A program made the position numbers and the translations under genes. A DNA stretch of 64,000 bases from Hevea brasiliensis. Taxonomy: Eukaryota > Streptophyta > Magnoliopsida > Malpighiales > Euphorbiaceae. Below are positions 48,071 to 62,289 of the stretch, in pieces. The stretch is taken from contig NC_079502.1 of the NCBI RefSeq assembly GCF_030052815.1, positions 7,282,103 through 7,346,102 on the forward strand, read 5' to 3'. Numbering within the stretch: position 1 is the first letter of the stretch; each line of letters opens with the position of its first letter. Under the pieces are notes generated by a model. It searched no databases, was not told the DNA's origin, and saw only the letters and a list, made by a program, of their open reading frames with translations.

Positions 48071-48535
48071 TTACTGTGATTCCATTTGATTGAAGATTAT
48101 TAGGATCAAGAAGCACAAGGAGCAGTTTGTGTGGCGGAAAGATTGAGTGTGAGGTTGCTAACTGGCTGTACATTACGCGTACCAAATTCTGTTCTTGTTA
48201 CTGTTTGAGCTTCTCATTTTTTTCTTTTTAATAATAATAATTATTATTTTTTAAGAGATTTGTACTGTTTGAGCCTGCTTGGTATGGAGAAGAAATGCGT
48301 AAAGCAAGGAATAACATAGAATTAGGCTGTCCACGAAAAATTGTACCCTATCATGTTGATACCAAATTAAATTTATCTTCATTGTCTTGGTTTAATTATA
48401 GTCTTTATGGACTGGAATTGTATTGAATTGAAAATAAACTAAGGAATTGATTTTACATGTATATTTTTTAAGCATTTTTATATATATTATATAATATTGA
48501 TAAAATTATATATATTTTTTATATAATTAAAACTG

Positions 48536-48585
<50 letters not shown>

Positions 48586-49550
48586 TATTTGATATTTTTA
48601 TTTATTTTTCAAAATTTTTAATAATTGGAGTCATAAATGGTTTAAATCACGTTGTAGTTCTTAATTATATATTTAAATTTTAGTCGTTAATTATATTTTT
48701 TTAATTAAAAAAATTATATAATTAAGAAAGATAAAAAATAATATAATATACTTTTAATACTAATATTGTTATTTTGATAGTAGCATTATCATTTTACAAA
48801 TTATTTTGATGTTAAAAATTTAAAATTGTTTTGATATGCAGTGCAAAATCAAATTGAAATCGCATCTTTGTTTAATCGATTCCTTTGCCTCATTGTTTTG
48901 GAAATGAAGAATTGTGCAAAACCCGACTAGGCTGTTTAAGGCATAATTACAAAGATTCATTCTCCTGTGAGAATGGCAATAATGATTTCAATTTAGGTAT
49001 GCTTGTGGAAGTCTTTAACTATGATTCCTTTTTGATATCTAATTTTGCATATTCATATTTTTAAAACAAATATAACATGTACACACAAATGATCTCCTGA
49101 CAGTGGGAATGACGTGTGACAGCTGAAGGAAAGCTGTTGATGAACACTGGACTGGACCCAAATGCAGTCTACTCCTCATCTATTACCTATTTCACTTTCT
49201 ACAAGAAGCCGATGTGCATAAGAACCAAACCAAATTAGCATTTGAACAAAAGTGGATAAGCATCTGCTACAAGTGTTAGTTGTAAATCACAGAGTTTGAA
49301 GATACATCTCCTCACCCTTAAGGAGCTTGTTAACATGATCAATCTCCAATGTATCCCTTGTGCTTACACGCAATTGGTCTCATGGAAGGTCAAAAGAAAG
49401 CATGACCAAGCAATCACCAAATCCAGTATGTGCTACGTAACAGTAGAAATGCAATCACAAAATTCAAGTGTTATGAAACTCTCTTTTCCAAGTAAAATTA
49501 GACTAATACATACACCTATGCTTTCAACATCAGGCTAAGAGTGAACAATC
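47906..49550. other. 3' region of LUH and convergent spacer to the BSD gene
   Basis: The 3' untranslated region of LUH probably runs to about 48300 and contains an (ATT)n run at 48031-48070. Beyond it are AT-rich sequence, a (TA)n run of about 44 bases at 48539-48582, and the 3' untranslated region of the minus-strand BSD gene ending before 49551. No other gene is seen. Confidence 0.55.
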
Positions 49551-52500
49551 TCATGGAGTTGGACGTTCCAAACTTGCTGCTTGCTTTGTTTCTGCCATTT
49601 CAACTTCAAATGCACCAGAATCTGAAGATATTTCCTTCTCCGTTGCCATCCTTTTAATTTTTGCCACTCGTATGGCCTGCAACTCATATCTGATAAACAA
49701 ACCAAGAACCAATATGTCAGATTTTGTATGTGGATGTGCAAATTAATATACCGATATATCATATATGTCCGTGTGAGAAATAAATAGGTAAATAATATAT
49801 CTTGTGCAACTGAAAGTGCAGGCAATAAATAACTATCAATCTCCTGTTACTCACGAGATTACGCTCAAGGCATTTATGAGATTAAGCAACTGCTTAGCGT
49901 GTTAAGTACCAATTGCAATTATGGTATAGGGATCTATAAAAAAAAGGGTTAAAAAAAAAAAAGACCATACTTAAGACTAATCTGGAGCTAGTGCACATAT
50001 AAAGGAAAAATATGCAGATCTAATAATTTCAAAAATAACAAAAGCAACAAAATGAATCCAGAATTAGCATATATGTCCAAACCTAAAACCAAAATTAGTA
50101 CCAAACAATTTCAGCTGTGGCCTGCATCGTAGATAGGACTAGGAGATGAGGCAACCAGCCATACCTTCTGAATTATTTTCTTTAGAGATATTATCTCAGT
50201 TAAAGATTTTCTCAAGTATTTATCTAAAAATGGAAGAATTTGTTTCCAGGCCAAAGATCAACTGTTTGCAAACTAGTGCAGGAACAACAGTATTTCAATT
50301 GAATCTATCCTATATGTTATTATAACTTATGAGCTATGGTGTTACACATTCTAAACAAACATGTTCATTCCCTCCCTAATTGCTTATTACTTGAAAGATC
50401 ATCGTGAAAAAGCACTACATTAGGTCCAATTAAAAGTCCTACTTGTGAGAAAAGCAGTTGCATGTATAAAAAGAAAGCTCAGATTTCTACTGAAATGATA
50501 CTGCTCCAGTGGAGTCTGCAGCACACTTCATACTGAATCATTCTCTTTCAAGTTATGCAACTGCACTATGAGGTCCAATTAAAAGAGTCCTACTTGAGAG
50601 AAGCAGTTGCGTGTATAAACAAAGCTCAGATTTCTACTGTACTGATTCTGCTCTAGTGGAGTCTGCAGCACACTTCATACTTAATCATTCTCTTTCAAGT
50701 TATGCAACTGCATTGATACCTAGAATACCAGTAACTTGAGACATTATGAACTCATGATTGAAGAATAGACAGTCTAGTCCTGCAACAAGGATTTGAACTA
50801 TTGGAAAAAGTTCTATCCTTTGTCAAAATGTGCTTCAGAACTCTGCTGGAGAATGATTGTTACCCTGGATGGATCATACATAGCCAGTCTCAAGTCCAGA
50901 TAAAAGGGAAGCGTGGCAATAGGTGACAGCTCAATAGATGTAGCCCTAAATCTAGTAGAATGGAGGAAAAGAATCATATAGTCAACGCCAACTAGATTAG
51001 GATAAAAACTTAGTTGAGTTGAGTCTCAAAGGTTCTTCAAATGAACTAGAAACTGACCATTTAATCTGCTAGCTTAACAATCCTTTCTTCCTATGCACAA
51101 AGTGCCCAAATATCCTTGTGCCCATTTACATGTTATGCATCCCATTCAAGTTTCACATGAATAGTTATGTCTTAAAACAATGAATATGTAAAGAATTTAG
51201 AACACCTATGCACTAAATGAGCATGGAAATCTAAATTCAAAAAGTTGAAACATTTATCCTTTTCAGCTTTCCATGTATAAATTACTCCAGGATCATAAAG
51301 TCGAAGTGGATATGCTATATGAAATTAATATTTCTATAAATCCATATATATATATCAAGTATCAACAGTCCAGTTACAAGAGAGTTAATTGCCTCCAAAA
51401 ACCATAAACATTAGGCAGCCCTTGTATCATAGAATGCTGGCAAACAGAGAACAATTATGTGTATTGTTTTCAAGCCACAACTTTTTAACAAAAGGGAAGT
51501 GAGTCCATGAACATTTAAGTTGCCGTTTAGACTGGGGTTTGGCGAAAAAATGTAGGCATCAGTAATAGAGAACCAAATTTATTAAAACAGAACGATACAT
51601 GCATAAATGCTTCCTCTTCCAATAGGGTCAAGCCTTGTCTGCTTGAACAAAATGGTACAAGCAAAGTTTCCAACTCTTAAGATAACAGTGAAAATACAGC
51701 TTCTACTGCAATAAATTCCAAAATAGTATGATTAAACCACTGAAAACTTACAAAACTTACTCAGCTATGTAGCTCTTAACAAGTGTAAAATAAATCCTCC
51801 AAAATTCTCGTTCCTTCAAGTGGCCAGGGCAAAGCCTAAATCTAAGTTGTGAAAGTTCCTGGAGAGAAAAGTAGGGATATAGCAGAAGAAAAATCAGCTA
51901 AAACAGCAATCTTCATTTTACGCAAGTTGAAGTACAAAAACAGCCATGCCAACAGGTACAACTAAAGGATAAAGTAGCCATTTGCCCCCTTCTAATTTAT
52001 CATCAACAGGTAAATAACCTCAAAAATAACTTTGTGGGCAATTAAGTCCCAAAAATACACACCCAATTCAGTCATAATTATGACATAATCACCAACAATA
52101 TGGCACTGGCTGCATCACCTGGGTGCTGAATCACCACCCTTATTATATTGGTTAAAATCCCCCAATAAAATAAAATACAAGCTAATTCCTAAATGCTAAG
52201 GAATAGCAAATTCCGCACAAATTGCTAAAAAGAGAAGCAAGAAATAGCAGAGTAGAAATTAAAACCTTGACTTTGGAAAGAACAAGAGTAGCATGTCGCT
52301 CTTGCCATTGAGAGAGATCCTTTCGAATATTGGCCGATGTAGTTGCAGTAGTAGCAAGAACTTCATCGCTAAAAGTAGCAGCTCCGGTAGTTCCATCTTC
52401 TTCAGCTAAAAAGATTCAATCAAAACCCACAACTAATCAACATTTGAAGCTCTTGGTAAGAAGAAAATTACAGGCAATGAAAAAGAGTGTTACCCGGAAG

Positions 52501-52665
52501 TGGGAAATTCTTGAAGGTGTCAAGTGTGAAGGACTTGACATGATCGATTAATTGAGAAGTGACTCCAAGCAGCTCTTCATCTTCATCTGCATGTGTTTTT
52601 CGCTGCTGCTGATTTGGGCTTTTGGCGTTTTTAGCGTTTCTTCGAAACCATGAAGACCAGTCCAT
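49551..52665 (-). CDS. Small BSD-domain protein
   Basis: Four exons in transcript order: 52665-52494, 52405-52266, 51858-51761, 49689-49551, giving 182 residues. The N-terminus reads MDWSSWFRRNAKN, followed by a Gln/Glu-rich stretch. A helical region (ANIRKDLSQWQERHATLVLS) leads into the BSD signature: LRFRLCPGHLKEREFWRIYF then TLVKSYIAEYELQAIRVAK at ~100-150, with the paired Phe-Trp that defines the domain. BSD domains occur in the TFIIH p62 subunit, synapse-associated proteins and DOS2-like proteins, but the job of the short plant proteins is unknown. The acidic tail ends SLERPTP. The gene is intact. The ATG at 52665 is chosen over an in-frame upstream ATG because family members start MDWSSW. 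Confidence 0.88.
50422..50712. repeat. Tandem duplication, period 149 bp
   Basis: A segment starting aggtccaattaaaag at 50422 repeats at 50571 with a few substitutions and small gaps; both copies end ttatgcaactgca. Confidence 0.9.
50935..51024 (+). mobile_element. 3' tail fragment of an RTE-type LINE
   Basis: The sequence 'aatcatatagtcaacgcc ... ggataaaaacttagttgagttgag' resembles the 3' end of the LINE at 11101-12093 (atccatatagcc ... aataaaagcttagttgagttgag). It is heavily truncated. Confidence 0.6.
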
Positions 52666-52749
52666 GGCATTGCCAGGAAATTGAAGCTGAAATTCTAGAT
52701 ATTTTGTACCGTCCCTCAATTTAGGGTTACAATAATAATTTAACAATAT

Positions 52750-55700
52750 AAGTGATTTAATTTTTAATTACAAACAAAATTTATTACTTTACTTATATTA
52801 CTTAGCGGCAGATTTAGAATTTTTTTTTTACAATATTAATATATAAAAAATAATAAATATTATTAAAATAATTTATAATTTAATATCAATATCTTATAAT
52901 TAGACTCAAATAAATTTAATATGTTGAAAACTATTTAAAAAGTATATTATTATTATTAATATTAGAGATAAAAAAAATGATATCACTATTTTTTATATTT
53001 ATCAATTAATCAAACAGTTATTATTATCGAACACTTTTATTTTAAATTACTATATGAATAACTAACAGCTGACGATTAGATATTAAGTAACAATAAATTT
53101 AATGTTACTAAAATTAAAATTGAACAATTTTTTTAGATAAAATAAAGTTGAAGGATAAGATTGAAGCAATCAATAAATCAAGGAATGGTGGTGAATAAGA
53201 ATTACTTGCATTGGTCGCACTCTGCAATAATATTATCTTGGACTTCTCTCATTGGAATATTTGTGCATAGCCCATGTTTTTGGGCCCATTGTTGTTGGTA
53301 TGTGTTTGTTTCTTCCATTAAAAAAAAATAAAAAATAAAATAAAATTGGAGTGAGATTTTCAGCCCCAGACCCATTGGACCTGGTTTTTTGATTATGGGT
53401 AGTCCATTTTTAAAAAATATATTAAAATTATAGTATCAATCAAGTCTAAGCCTCTGAGATAAGTTAGATTTTAATTTAATTGCACTTTGTAGATAAAGCC
53501 CTTGCTTAAATCAGCTAATTTAGAGCATTTCACTCACTTGTCTTCACCCTCTCAATAGATCTAAATTCCAGTTCGATAATATTAGTTATTTTAGTAGTTA
53601 TTAGTTATTCTAATAGCTATTAATTATTTTACAAATTGTTAGTGATTAACTGTTTATATAGTGATTTAAAGTAGAAGTATTTAATAAAAATAGCTGTTAA
53701 ATATAAAAATAGTTATATATCTTATTGATCCTGATCAAAATGCCCTCTCAAGCTCTAAAAGCTAAGAATGGTAGTTTTTCATTAATCACTCTTTCAATTT
53801 TTAAATGCTACTATAAATATTATGTTACCGAATAGTATAAATGTAATTAATGAGAGCTCTTTGAGTATATCTAAAGACCGGTGTCCACCGTTAACGATTG
53901 ATGTTATTGATTTAATTAATCCTATAAGAAATGATCAATTAACAATTTCAATATAGATCTCAAGATATTAAGATGTGAATAATTTTAAATTAAATTAAAA
54001 AATTAAAATGCTACCACGCTTGATGGTGGCTTCACACCGGACTTACAACTGCAAATTACAGTGCTTACAGGATTTAAAGCAAACCCAGATAGATTATCTC
54101 ATGACGAACCTTTAGCACCAGGAATAGATAATGGGTTTATGAAAGTGTTGTCCGTCAATGATGACAGATAACGCATGCAAATAGCTGGACATCATGGGAC
54201 TTCGTTTTGTCATTCGCCCACCGCCGCTCACAATTATTGTAAGTATATCGATTGTGACTATGATGGTGCTAGAGCTCGAATAAGTTCATTAATTGTGAAA
54301 CAAAACATGAAAGCAAATAAAATGCTCTAACTCGTATTGTTTTACCCTTTTAGAGATTAGGTTATGAAAATGGTCAGTTTAATTTTAAATTAAATTCAAA
54401 AATTAAAACATATTTTATAAAAAATAAAATCGAAAACTGATCTAAAAATGTTAATTAAATTGAATTGAATAAAAATAAATTAGTTCAATAGCTTCTTTCA
54501 GTACCTCTTTTAAATTTTTCTGTGTGAATTCAAGCGAAGGAAAGTCAAAAATGTAAACTTGGAAATGGTAACAAAATCTAATCAAAGTGGAACAATGTTG
54601 ACTAGTGAATATTTTTGGGTTTCAAGTATTCAACTAATAGAATTAAAATTCATTCATAGCTCCCATGAAATTAAGGCCATATATGACCAAAAAAAAAAGA
54701 AAAGCTTTGTAGGGATCAATGCATGGGCATTTCCATGTGGCTAATTGACCATGAAAGCCAGACATGGCCTAAAGACTTTGACTTAGAAGTAAGAAAATTT
54801 TTTGTTGCTATCTACATGAATGGAATGGTGGTGGAGGTGGAAGATATCATATCAAGTAATATCCTTTAAGTGTAATTATATAGAAGGTGGAACCCACTAG
54901 ACCCACCTGCACAAACCCACTAGTAGGTGGTGGAGGGTAATCATATAAAATTATTAAAAAGTAGCCACACCTCCACTCCCTATTCTCTTCCCCTTTCCAA
55001 TGTTATTTGAGTGCTCTTCTTTTCTTTCTCTTTTAAGCTTTTTGACTCCTCCATATTACTTGTTTGCTTATTTGCTTTGCTTTCCTTCAAGAGAAAAGTG
55101 ATTATACTTTCACAATATGACAAATTTAAAGCACAAAAATTGATTGTATTTGTTTGATAGATAATGATCTAGTATAATTATTTAGACTATGCATGCTTTT
55201 CTCTATGTAACTAGGTTTTCATCATGGATGTTATAGTTGAAGGAGGGATATAATAAATTTATCTTATATCTAATGATACAATTGTGAGGGTAAATTTGAC
55301 AAATAGTATCTAAATTTAAGAATATGATATGTATCAATAAGATATTTAAATTTTAATTTATAATAAAGATCTTATATGATCTTCAATATTTAATTTTTAA
55401 ATTATTTATATTGGTGTAATATTTATTAAATTGAAAAATTATATTTTCATAGATTTGATAGTTTCGAATCGACAAATTTTATGAGTTATTAAAGTGTTTA
55501 TCTGTATAATTTAGATTGTCGATACTGTGAGTAGATAAAGAATAAAATTAAAATTTTTTTAATATGTGTTAAATTAGTATAAAGAAAATATAATTTTTTT
55601 TAATTTGATAAGTGTTACGTTAATAAAATTAACTTGGAAATTGACTCCTGAAAATCATAGAGAATTTTACGTTACTTAAAGTAAATAAGAGAGTTTTATT

Positions 55701-58700
55701 TTACAAATTAGAGTTTAAATACTTCACTATTACATACTTTTAAGTTAAAATGCCATTCATATAATTTATCCTGTATCGATATAATATGAATCTTATATGA
55801 AAAGATTACTTGTGAGTAAACTCTCACTAATGAGAGAACATTAACAATAAAATCCCAAAAAGAATTTTTAAAAAATTAGACAAAACTAGCTCATTTTATT
55901 TGAGAAAAAAAAAAGAAAAAGGAAAAACACCATTTTATATCACCATTGAATACTCTATATACCTAAATATTATATAAATGTTTATAGTGTTGTATTTATG
56001 GTTTGTCCAAAAATTGGATTCATGAGAAGTCATAATGAAGCTATGTTTGAACATTGGATTTTCAAAGATGACTTTCATATTTTATAGGATGCTTTTGTCT
56101 AGTACCTAATGTTCAGGCTTTATAGTTGATGAGAATCTGTTTCTAGTGGTTGGCCATGAGAAAAAGAAATTTCTTGTATGCATTTAGGTGTATAATTCAT
56201 TTATGCACTCAGTGCATATCTGTCATGTTATAAAAATTTTTAACATGTAATTATAAATTATAGGAATTAATTATTTGATAAATTTATATATCAGTCATGA
56301 ATTGGCAGGTTGCATAATTAAATCATACACCCAAATGCATACAAGAGTTGTTAGTGTGAGAAATCTTGCCAACTTTAAAACCCAGAAGAAAATAGCATCT
56401 ATCCAGAAAAATTCATTTTCTTGCATAATATATATTAGAGGTGGAGATAAAATAATTTGAAATTAAATAATTTATAAAATTTAAAAAATAATTTAATAAT
56501 TTGTATGATTTAATATGAAGCTAGTTCTTTTGATTTGATTTAATCAATTCAATTTTTGATTAAAAAGTTAAATAAATTAATTAATTAATTTTAAAGAAAA
56601 TATAATATTTTAATTCAAAATGACTATAAATTCATAAATTAATAAAAACTCATTTATGAATAACAATTTAATTGGTAATTTGAACTAATTTGTAATTTTA
56701 AATGGCCCACCTTAATATAAAAAAAAAATTCACAATTTTAATGTGACTTTTATCTAAAAGGCCACTCCATCTCTCTATAAATTTTATAATTTATGTATGG
56801 CTTTTATTTTTTTTAGTAAATAAATAAGGAAAGCAGATGAATTTGAGTCTGCTAGACGAGTAATATGCCTTTAATTATTAAATTAAGCTAGGCTGAACTG
56901 TTTCTAGTTCATTGGCTCTTTTGATTTAGTAATTTAATCATTTGTTTTATTTAATTTTAAAGTATACATTAATTCAATTGACTAAATTTCTGGTTCTTGA
57001 GTTGGATGTTGAAGTGAGAAGAGTGAATGCTATAGGATAATGTTTTCTTAACTCCCTATCTTTAATCTTTTGGCTAACCATTAGATATGCTTGGGGAGAC
57101 ATTTCTTCCCTCTTTTGAACCCAAATCTCTCCACAAAGACTTCAATAATAAGTTGCCCTCAAGTTATGGTCTATGAATTAGGCCATCAATACACCATTTT
57201 TACAAGCAATGTGGGATTTCAAAAGAACAGACTCTATACATCGAAACACCTGAAAAAGATAATATATAATATTATACACATAAACATAATTTTAATTTTT
57301 TTTTTGACAAAAAATATGCATAGCATATAAACAACACACTAATAACAATGTGGGATGTTGAAGAAATTTTTTTTTTTTCATTTAATTTGGAATAATATTG
57401 AAATTTTTTTCAATAAAGAATATATAATCATGAGTTCTAGAGAAAAGGATTTTTGAACCAACAAAGGTATGGATGTTATATTGAGGCAGTAGGCTACATT
57501 TACGTCTCCAACGGTGGCCAGAATTTTGCAATAAATAATGGTAGTTAAAGGAGTGATAATCATCCCATTGAGGCTGATTTCTCCAATTTAAAGGTTCAAT
57601 AAGAAGAATATGATATATTACGAATCAAATAAGAGTTACAAAGATATCATAAAATTATACAATCATTAAATATTACTATTAAGTGAAGCTTTTTTTTACT
57701 AGTTTAAATACTCTATTAATTAATTTAATTTGCATTTTTTTTAGGAAATATGATCATTTTCATTAAATTGAGATAAATACAAATAAAAAAATAAAAACGT
57801 CATATACTATAATTTTAAATTAAGGGATTTACAATAAATTACTTATAAAAAATAGCAATTGTTTTAATTTAAAGGATTCAATATTTTGACAGAAAATTTG
57901 AGTTAGTCAATATGTGGAAAGCATATATATATATTCGATAATGATCTATCATTATTCAATTCCAAGATCTTTCTATAAGATTGATCAAGTAGGAGTGCAT
58001 GATTTTTGGGGTTCTAAATCATACCGAACCAAACTTGTTTCATTATTTTAATTTGGTTTTGAGTATTCATTAAGAATCAAATTGAAACTATATTTAAAGT
58101 ATATCAAATTCAAATCAAACCAAAAATTGGTTTTATACAAGTGATTTTTCTATGATTTTAAAAATATGCATATTAATATAATTATACATTTATATTCAAT
58201 TAAGATTATATATATATATATATATAACCTAATATTGTTTGTCATTTCTCTATATTTTTTTTAATAATTATAGTTATAAACAATTAAATCACCTTATAAT
58301 TTTAATTATAAGAGTGTTACTACATTAAATAATATGTTTAATTCTTAATTATATATTTACATTATAGTTAAAGATAATATAAATAAAAAATAGTTAAAAT
58401 GTATACTTATATTATTATATAATATGCTTAATCTTAAATTATATATGTATTTATAATTAAAATTACATAACTAAGAAATAACTAAAAGATATATCTTATA
58501 TGTTATATTATGTATTAATAACTAATTTTATAATTTATTTAAAAAATTAATTTTTAAAAAAATTAAATAATAATTATGTATAATTTTCTATGAAAATAAT
58601 TAAATAAAATTATTTCAAGTATGGAATTTTCTCCAAATTGTTAAAGAATCAAAGAAAAAATGTGCTGAAATTTTAATTTGATTTCAATTTTTAGATAAAT

Positions 58701-59985
58701 CCCAAATTAAAATTAGATCTTGACACCTATATGATCGAATAATCATCAAATTTTGATCTTATACTAGAGGAAAAAAAAAATTTACATCGCATATGAAGCA
58801 TCATATCCAACAACTTCATGATATGAGAAAATAATAAACACTTACACATGAGAAAATACAATTTTAAGATTTATTAATAATAATAAATATAGTATAAATA
58901 AATATTTATTTTAAAAGGATATGAATTTAAAAATATCAAAAAAATAAAATAAAAAATATATTAAAAAAATGACAAGTAATAATAACATTTACGAATGACC
59001 ATTCAAAAGTGCCCTCAAAGAATTAAAAAAAAAAATTAGAAAAGAGAGAGAAAAGAGGAGTAATTATTGTTTACTTCTATAATTATGATTTACTTGAGCC
59101 AAAATCAGCTTTTTTCATTTTTTAAATTTAGCAAAAAAAAGTTTTTTAAAAAATGACAAATTTTAAATTACAATTTTTTATATATTTCGAAAATTTAAAA
59201 AAGTGTGTGGCTAGTGAAATTTTAAGCGATAATTATAAATAATAAAATTTCACACTTAAATCTATTTAATTTAACTATTAGATATAATTGATAATTGATA
59301 ATCGATGAGAATAAATTTTAAAATATAATTAATTTATAAATTATAGCATATAAATATCAAATGTCTATCAACTTTTAGTTTTATTTTTAAAAAATTTATT
59401 AAATATTTTAATTTATTTATTTGGGTGTTCATCCTTTATTAGTTATGCTCAAAAGATTAACCATTTGTATTAAATGGTTGGGACAGATTAGACTCATCAA
59501 CGAATCTAAGTAATTAATATGTCCTAACTTTTTTTTTATAGGAAAATATGTCCTAACTTTGTTACATAAGGGAAAAAAAATTTTACAGAGCAATTTGTAT
59601 TATGATATTAAAAAAAAACATATATTTATATCTTTTAAATATTAAAAAAATGAAAGCATAAAAATTTCAAAAATAAAAATAAGCTTTCTTTTTTAAGAAA
59701 ATAAAAAATAGAGCTCCCATTAAAGAGAGACAAAATATAAATTTAAAATATAAAATTTCATACTATTTCAATTTTAAATAAAGATATTTAAAATAAGTTA
59801 CATATATAAAATATAATAGTAATTATCTTAATTTAAAAGATATTATTGTATTAACGCAGCATTTAACATTTAAAATATAAATTAAGGCTCTTTCTAATTG
59901 AAGGAATTAATTATATAAATATTAATAAAAAGCTTATCCAGCACATAATTACCAAAATTCTGGGATAAAGTATACATAAGGAGAC
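52750..59985. other. 7.2-kb AT-rich spacer
   Basis: Contains the promoter of the minus-strand BSD gene at its left end. Otherwise it is AT-rich DNA with short TA runs (for example about 58207-58226) and degraded repeat-like segments. The small open frames (54559, 56275, 57091, 57378) show no domain or signal, and I do not call them genes. Confidence 0.5.
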
Positions 59986-59988
59986 TTA

Positions 59989-60772
59989 GGGGGTGTTTGG
60001 TTCATCTGTTGGGTACAGCTGATAGCTGATGAACACCTAAACAGGCGAACTGAAGTGTTTGGCAAGTTTTAAAGAATAAAGCTAATAGCTGATAGGCAAT
60101 TGATATGATAGTCATTAGCTGCAGTTTGTATCAACTCTATTTTTAGAGCTGTTTCTCATCAGCTATCAGCTGATAGTTAATTTAGTTTTATTTTATATTT
60201 TAACCATATTATCTTTTTTTATTTTACTTAAAAATTAATATTGTTAATATTTTTTTCTTTTTTATTTATAATTTTAATATTTTAATTAACGTATTTCAAC
60301 TTCGTTAAAATAATTTTTATTAATAACATAAAATATAAAATATTTATTTATATCTAAATACTTAAAATTAATTATAAAGGTTTTTTATTAACAATAATAA
60401 CTACTTTATTATTTTATCTATATTTTTAAAATTATTTAATTTTTTTAAATAATTATTTTCTAATTTTAATAATAAAATAAATAATATTATACGGTAGATT
60501 AATAATTATATATTTATTTTAATAATATAATAAATAATATTATATATTTAATTTAATAATAAAATAAATAATATAATATAATAAATTTATAATTTTTTAT
60601 TTATTTAAATAATAAAATAAATTAAATGATATATATTCTTATTAATTATTTTATATATCAATAATAATAATTAAACATAATTTTATTAAATATTTAATAT
60701 AAATAAATTATTATTAATTATTAATTATTAATTAATAATAACAGTTACCAGCTTTATTAAATCAAACAGATT
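59989..60772. mobile_element. Non-autonomous Tourist/Harbinger-like TIR element, copy 2
   Basis: About 784 bp, homologous along its length to 22975-23752. It begins GGGGGTGTTTGGTTC after a TTA and ends near aaatcaaacagattc; the right-hand TTA has decayed. 'ctctatttttagagct' and 'tcatcagctatcagctgata' are conserved. Confidence 0.7.
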
Positions 60773-62289
60773 CTTGCAAGGCTCAAGAAAATGGGTGGAA
60801 ATTGAATATGGAAGCATAGAGAAGGGGAAAATCCATTAAGATTAATTAATATATAAAAAATAATTAAGACAAGTGTTGTGTAGGTGTACCTAAAATTAAT
60901 ATCCAGTCAAAATCATATCTATTCACGGGTACAATTTTGACACAAACTTTTGACCCACTTCTTAATTATTACATCTAAATGCTATGCAATTATTTATGTT
61001 CCAAACATTCTCACTAATTTATTCTTAGGGGAAACCTTTTTTTTAATCGAAAAATGACATAATAATTCATTAAAAACCGAAAAAAATTTCAGAGCTCAAT
61101 TCAATCTGTCTCAAATTTAATCAATTTTATTCTGATTTTAATTTATGCAAGACAAATAAAAAGGGCTTATCCCTGCTCAAATTTACATAATTTACTCCAT
61201 ACAGTAGTGTATTATATTTTTTATTCAAAATTATTTATTTTTATATATTTATATATTATAATTTAAAAAATATATAAATATAATTTTAAAATAATATCTA
61301 AAACTTGTATTTTAATTATATTTTATTTTTTAATAAATAAATTTATATTATATACTAATAAATTAAAATAAAAAAAATCTCCTCGCAAGAAACTCACCCC
61401 ACTCATCCGACCATGAACTTTTGTGAGGTGGGGATGGGGAGTGATCCCCACTCCCAACTCTCTCCTTGCATCAAAGCTGAACCACCAATTGAGAAGAGAA
61501 AATCCTCATCCTCCATAGTTGAAGCTCAATTTGAGCTGGTGAACCTCCAAATAACACTATTGAAGCCAAAACTAGTTGGCATAGAATCTTAAAAGCCAAA
61601 AGGCAAAGCCACCTAATATGGCCATAGGAGGGTGATACTAATAGAATTCACCGACTTCTCATTCTCTTATAAATTTAGTGTTGGCTATCCATCTATCGAG
61701 ATTCTGTAATATTGAAGATATGAACTGTTAATATTTTATGAAAAACTCGGAGGGGACAAACTGTCGTTTTAACTGTAAGAAAAGCACAAAGCGGTAAAGT
61801 GCAAGTGAATGTTCAGAATGTCTAATTAATAAATTCATTTTGTTCCCGCTTTTTTTATTATTATTTTATTTAATCGGCAAATCAAAAGGAAAGCAAAGCT
61901 CCGCTTTTCCAGCGGCACTTTACTACATTTTTTCAAGGCTTTAGACACACCCCAAATGCCTACAGTGACACTTGCTTCATTTCACTTCTTCACCTTTTAT
62001 GGTGTAATTCAAAGCAGCTGTAAGATTTGATTTAGGCATTTTTAAGCTTTGATAGCAAAAGCATAAGCATGACCCACATGGTAAAAAGGGAGGCCCATTG
62101 CTTTGGACAGTTGCAATCTTTGGTTTTGAACATCACTTGTTTGACAAAAATGGCCAAAGAAGAACTTCACCAACAGCTACTTCTCCAACTGGGTCTCCTT
62201 CTCTGTCTCTCTCCCTTAACCCCACTTTCTTCCTCCTTTATTCTTTCTCTTCATCTTCACGCTCTGCTTTTCGTTGTTTTCTCTTTGGC
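60773..62289 (+). other. Spacer and upstream region of the NPH3-like gene
   Basis: AT-rich to about 61380, then mixed composition. A CT-rich leader with C-rich and TCTC motifs at about 62160-62290 is the likely 5' untranslated region. An in-frame ATG at 62098 would add 64 residues (Ser/Leu/Phe-rich, leader-like), which I reject as the start. Confidence 0.45.

Larger units (their letters stand above)
49690..51760 (-). other. 2.1-kb intron of the BSD gene
   Basis: Splicing joins GA|A TAT to give SYIAEYELQ. The intron holds a tandem duplication (50422-50712) and a short LINE tail (50935-51024). Confidence 0.8.

Noticed and set aside
49296..49538. 80-residue plus-strand frame between LUH and BSD genes
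   Set aside because: Antisense to the likely 3' untranslated region of the BSD gene, with no domain or splice support.
54559..57563. Four short frames of about 61-79 residues in the right spacer
   Set aside because: AT-rich composition, no motifs and no splice context; expected by chance in 7 kb.
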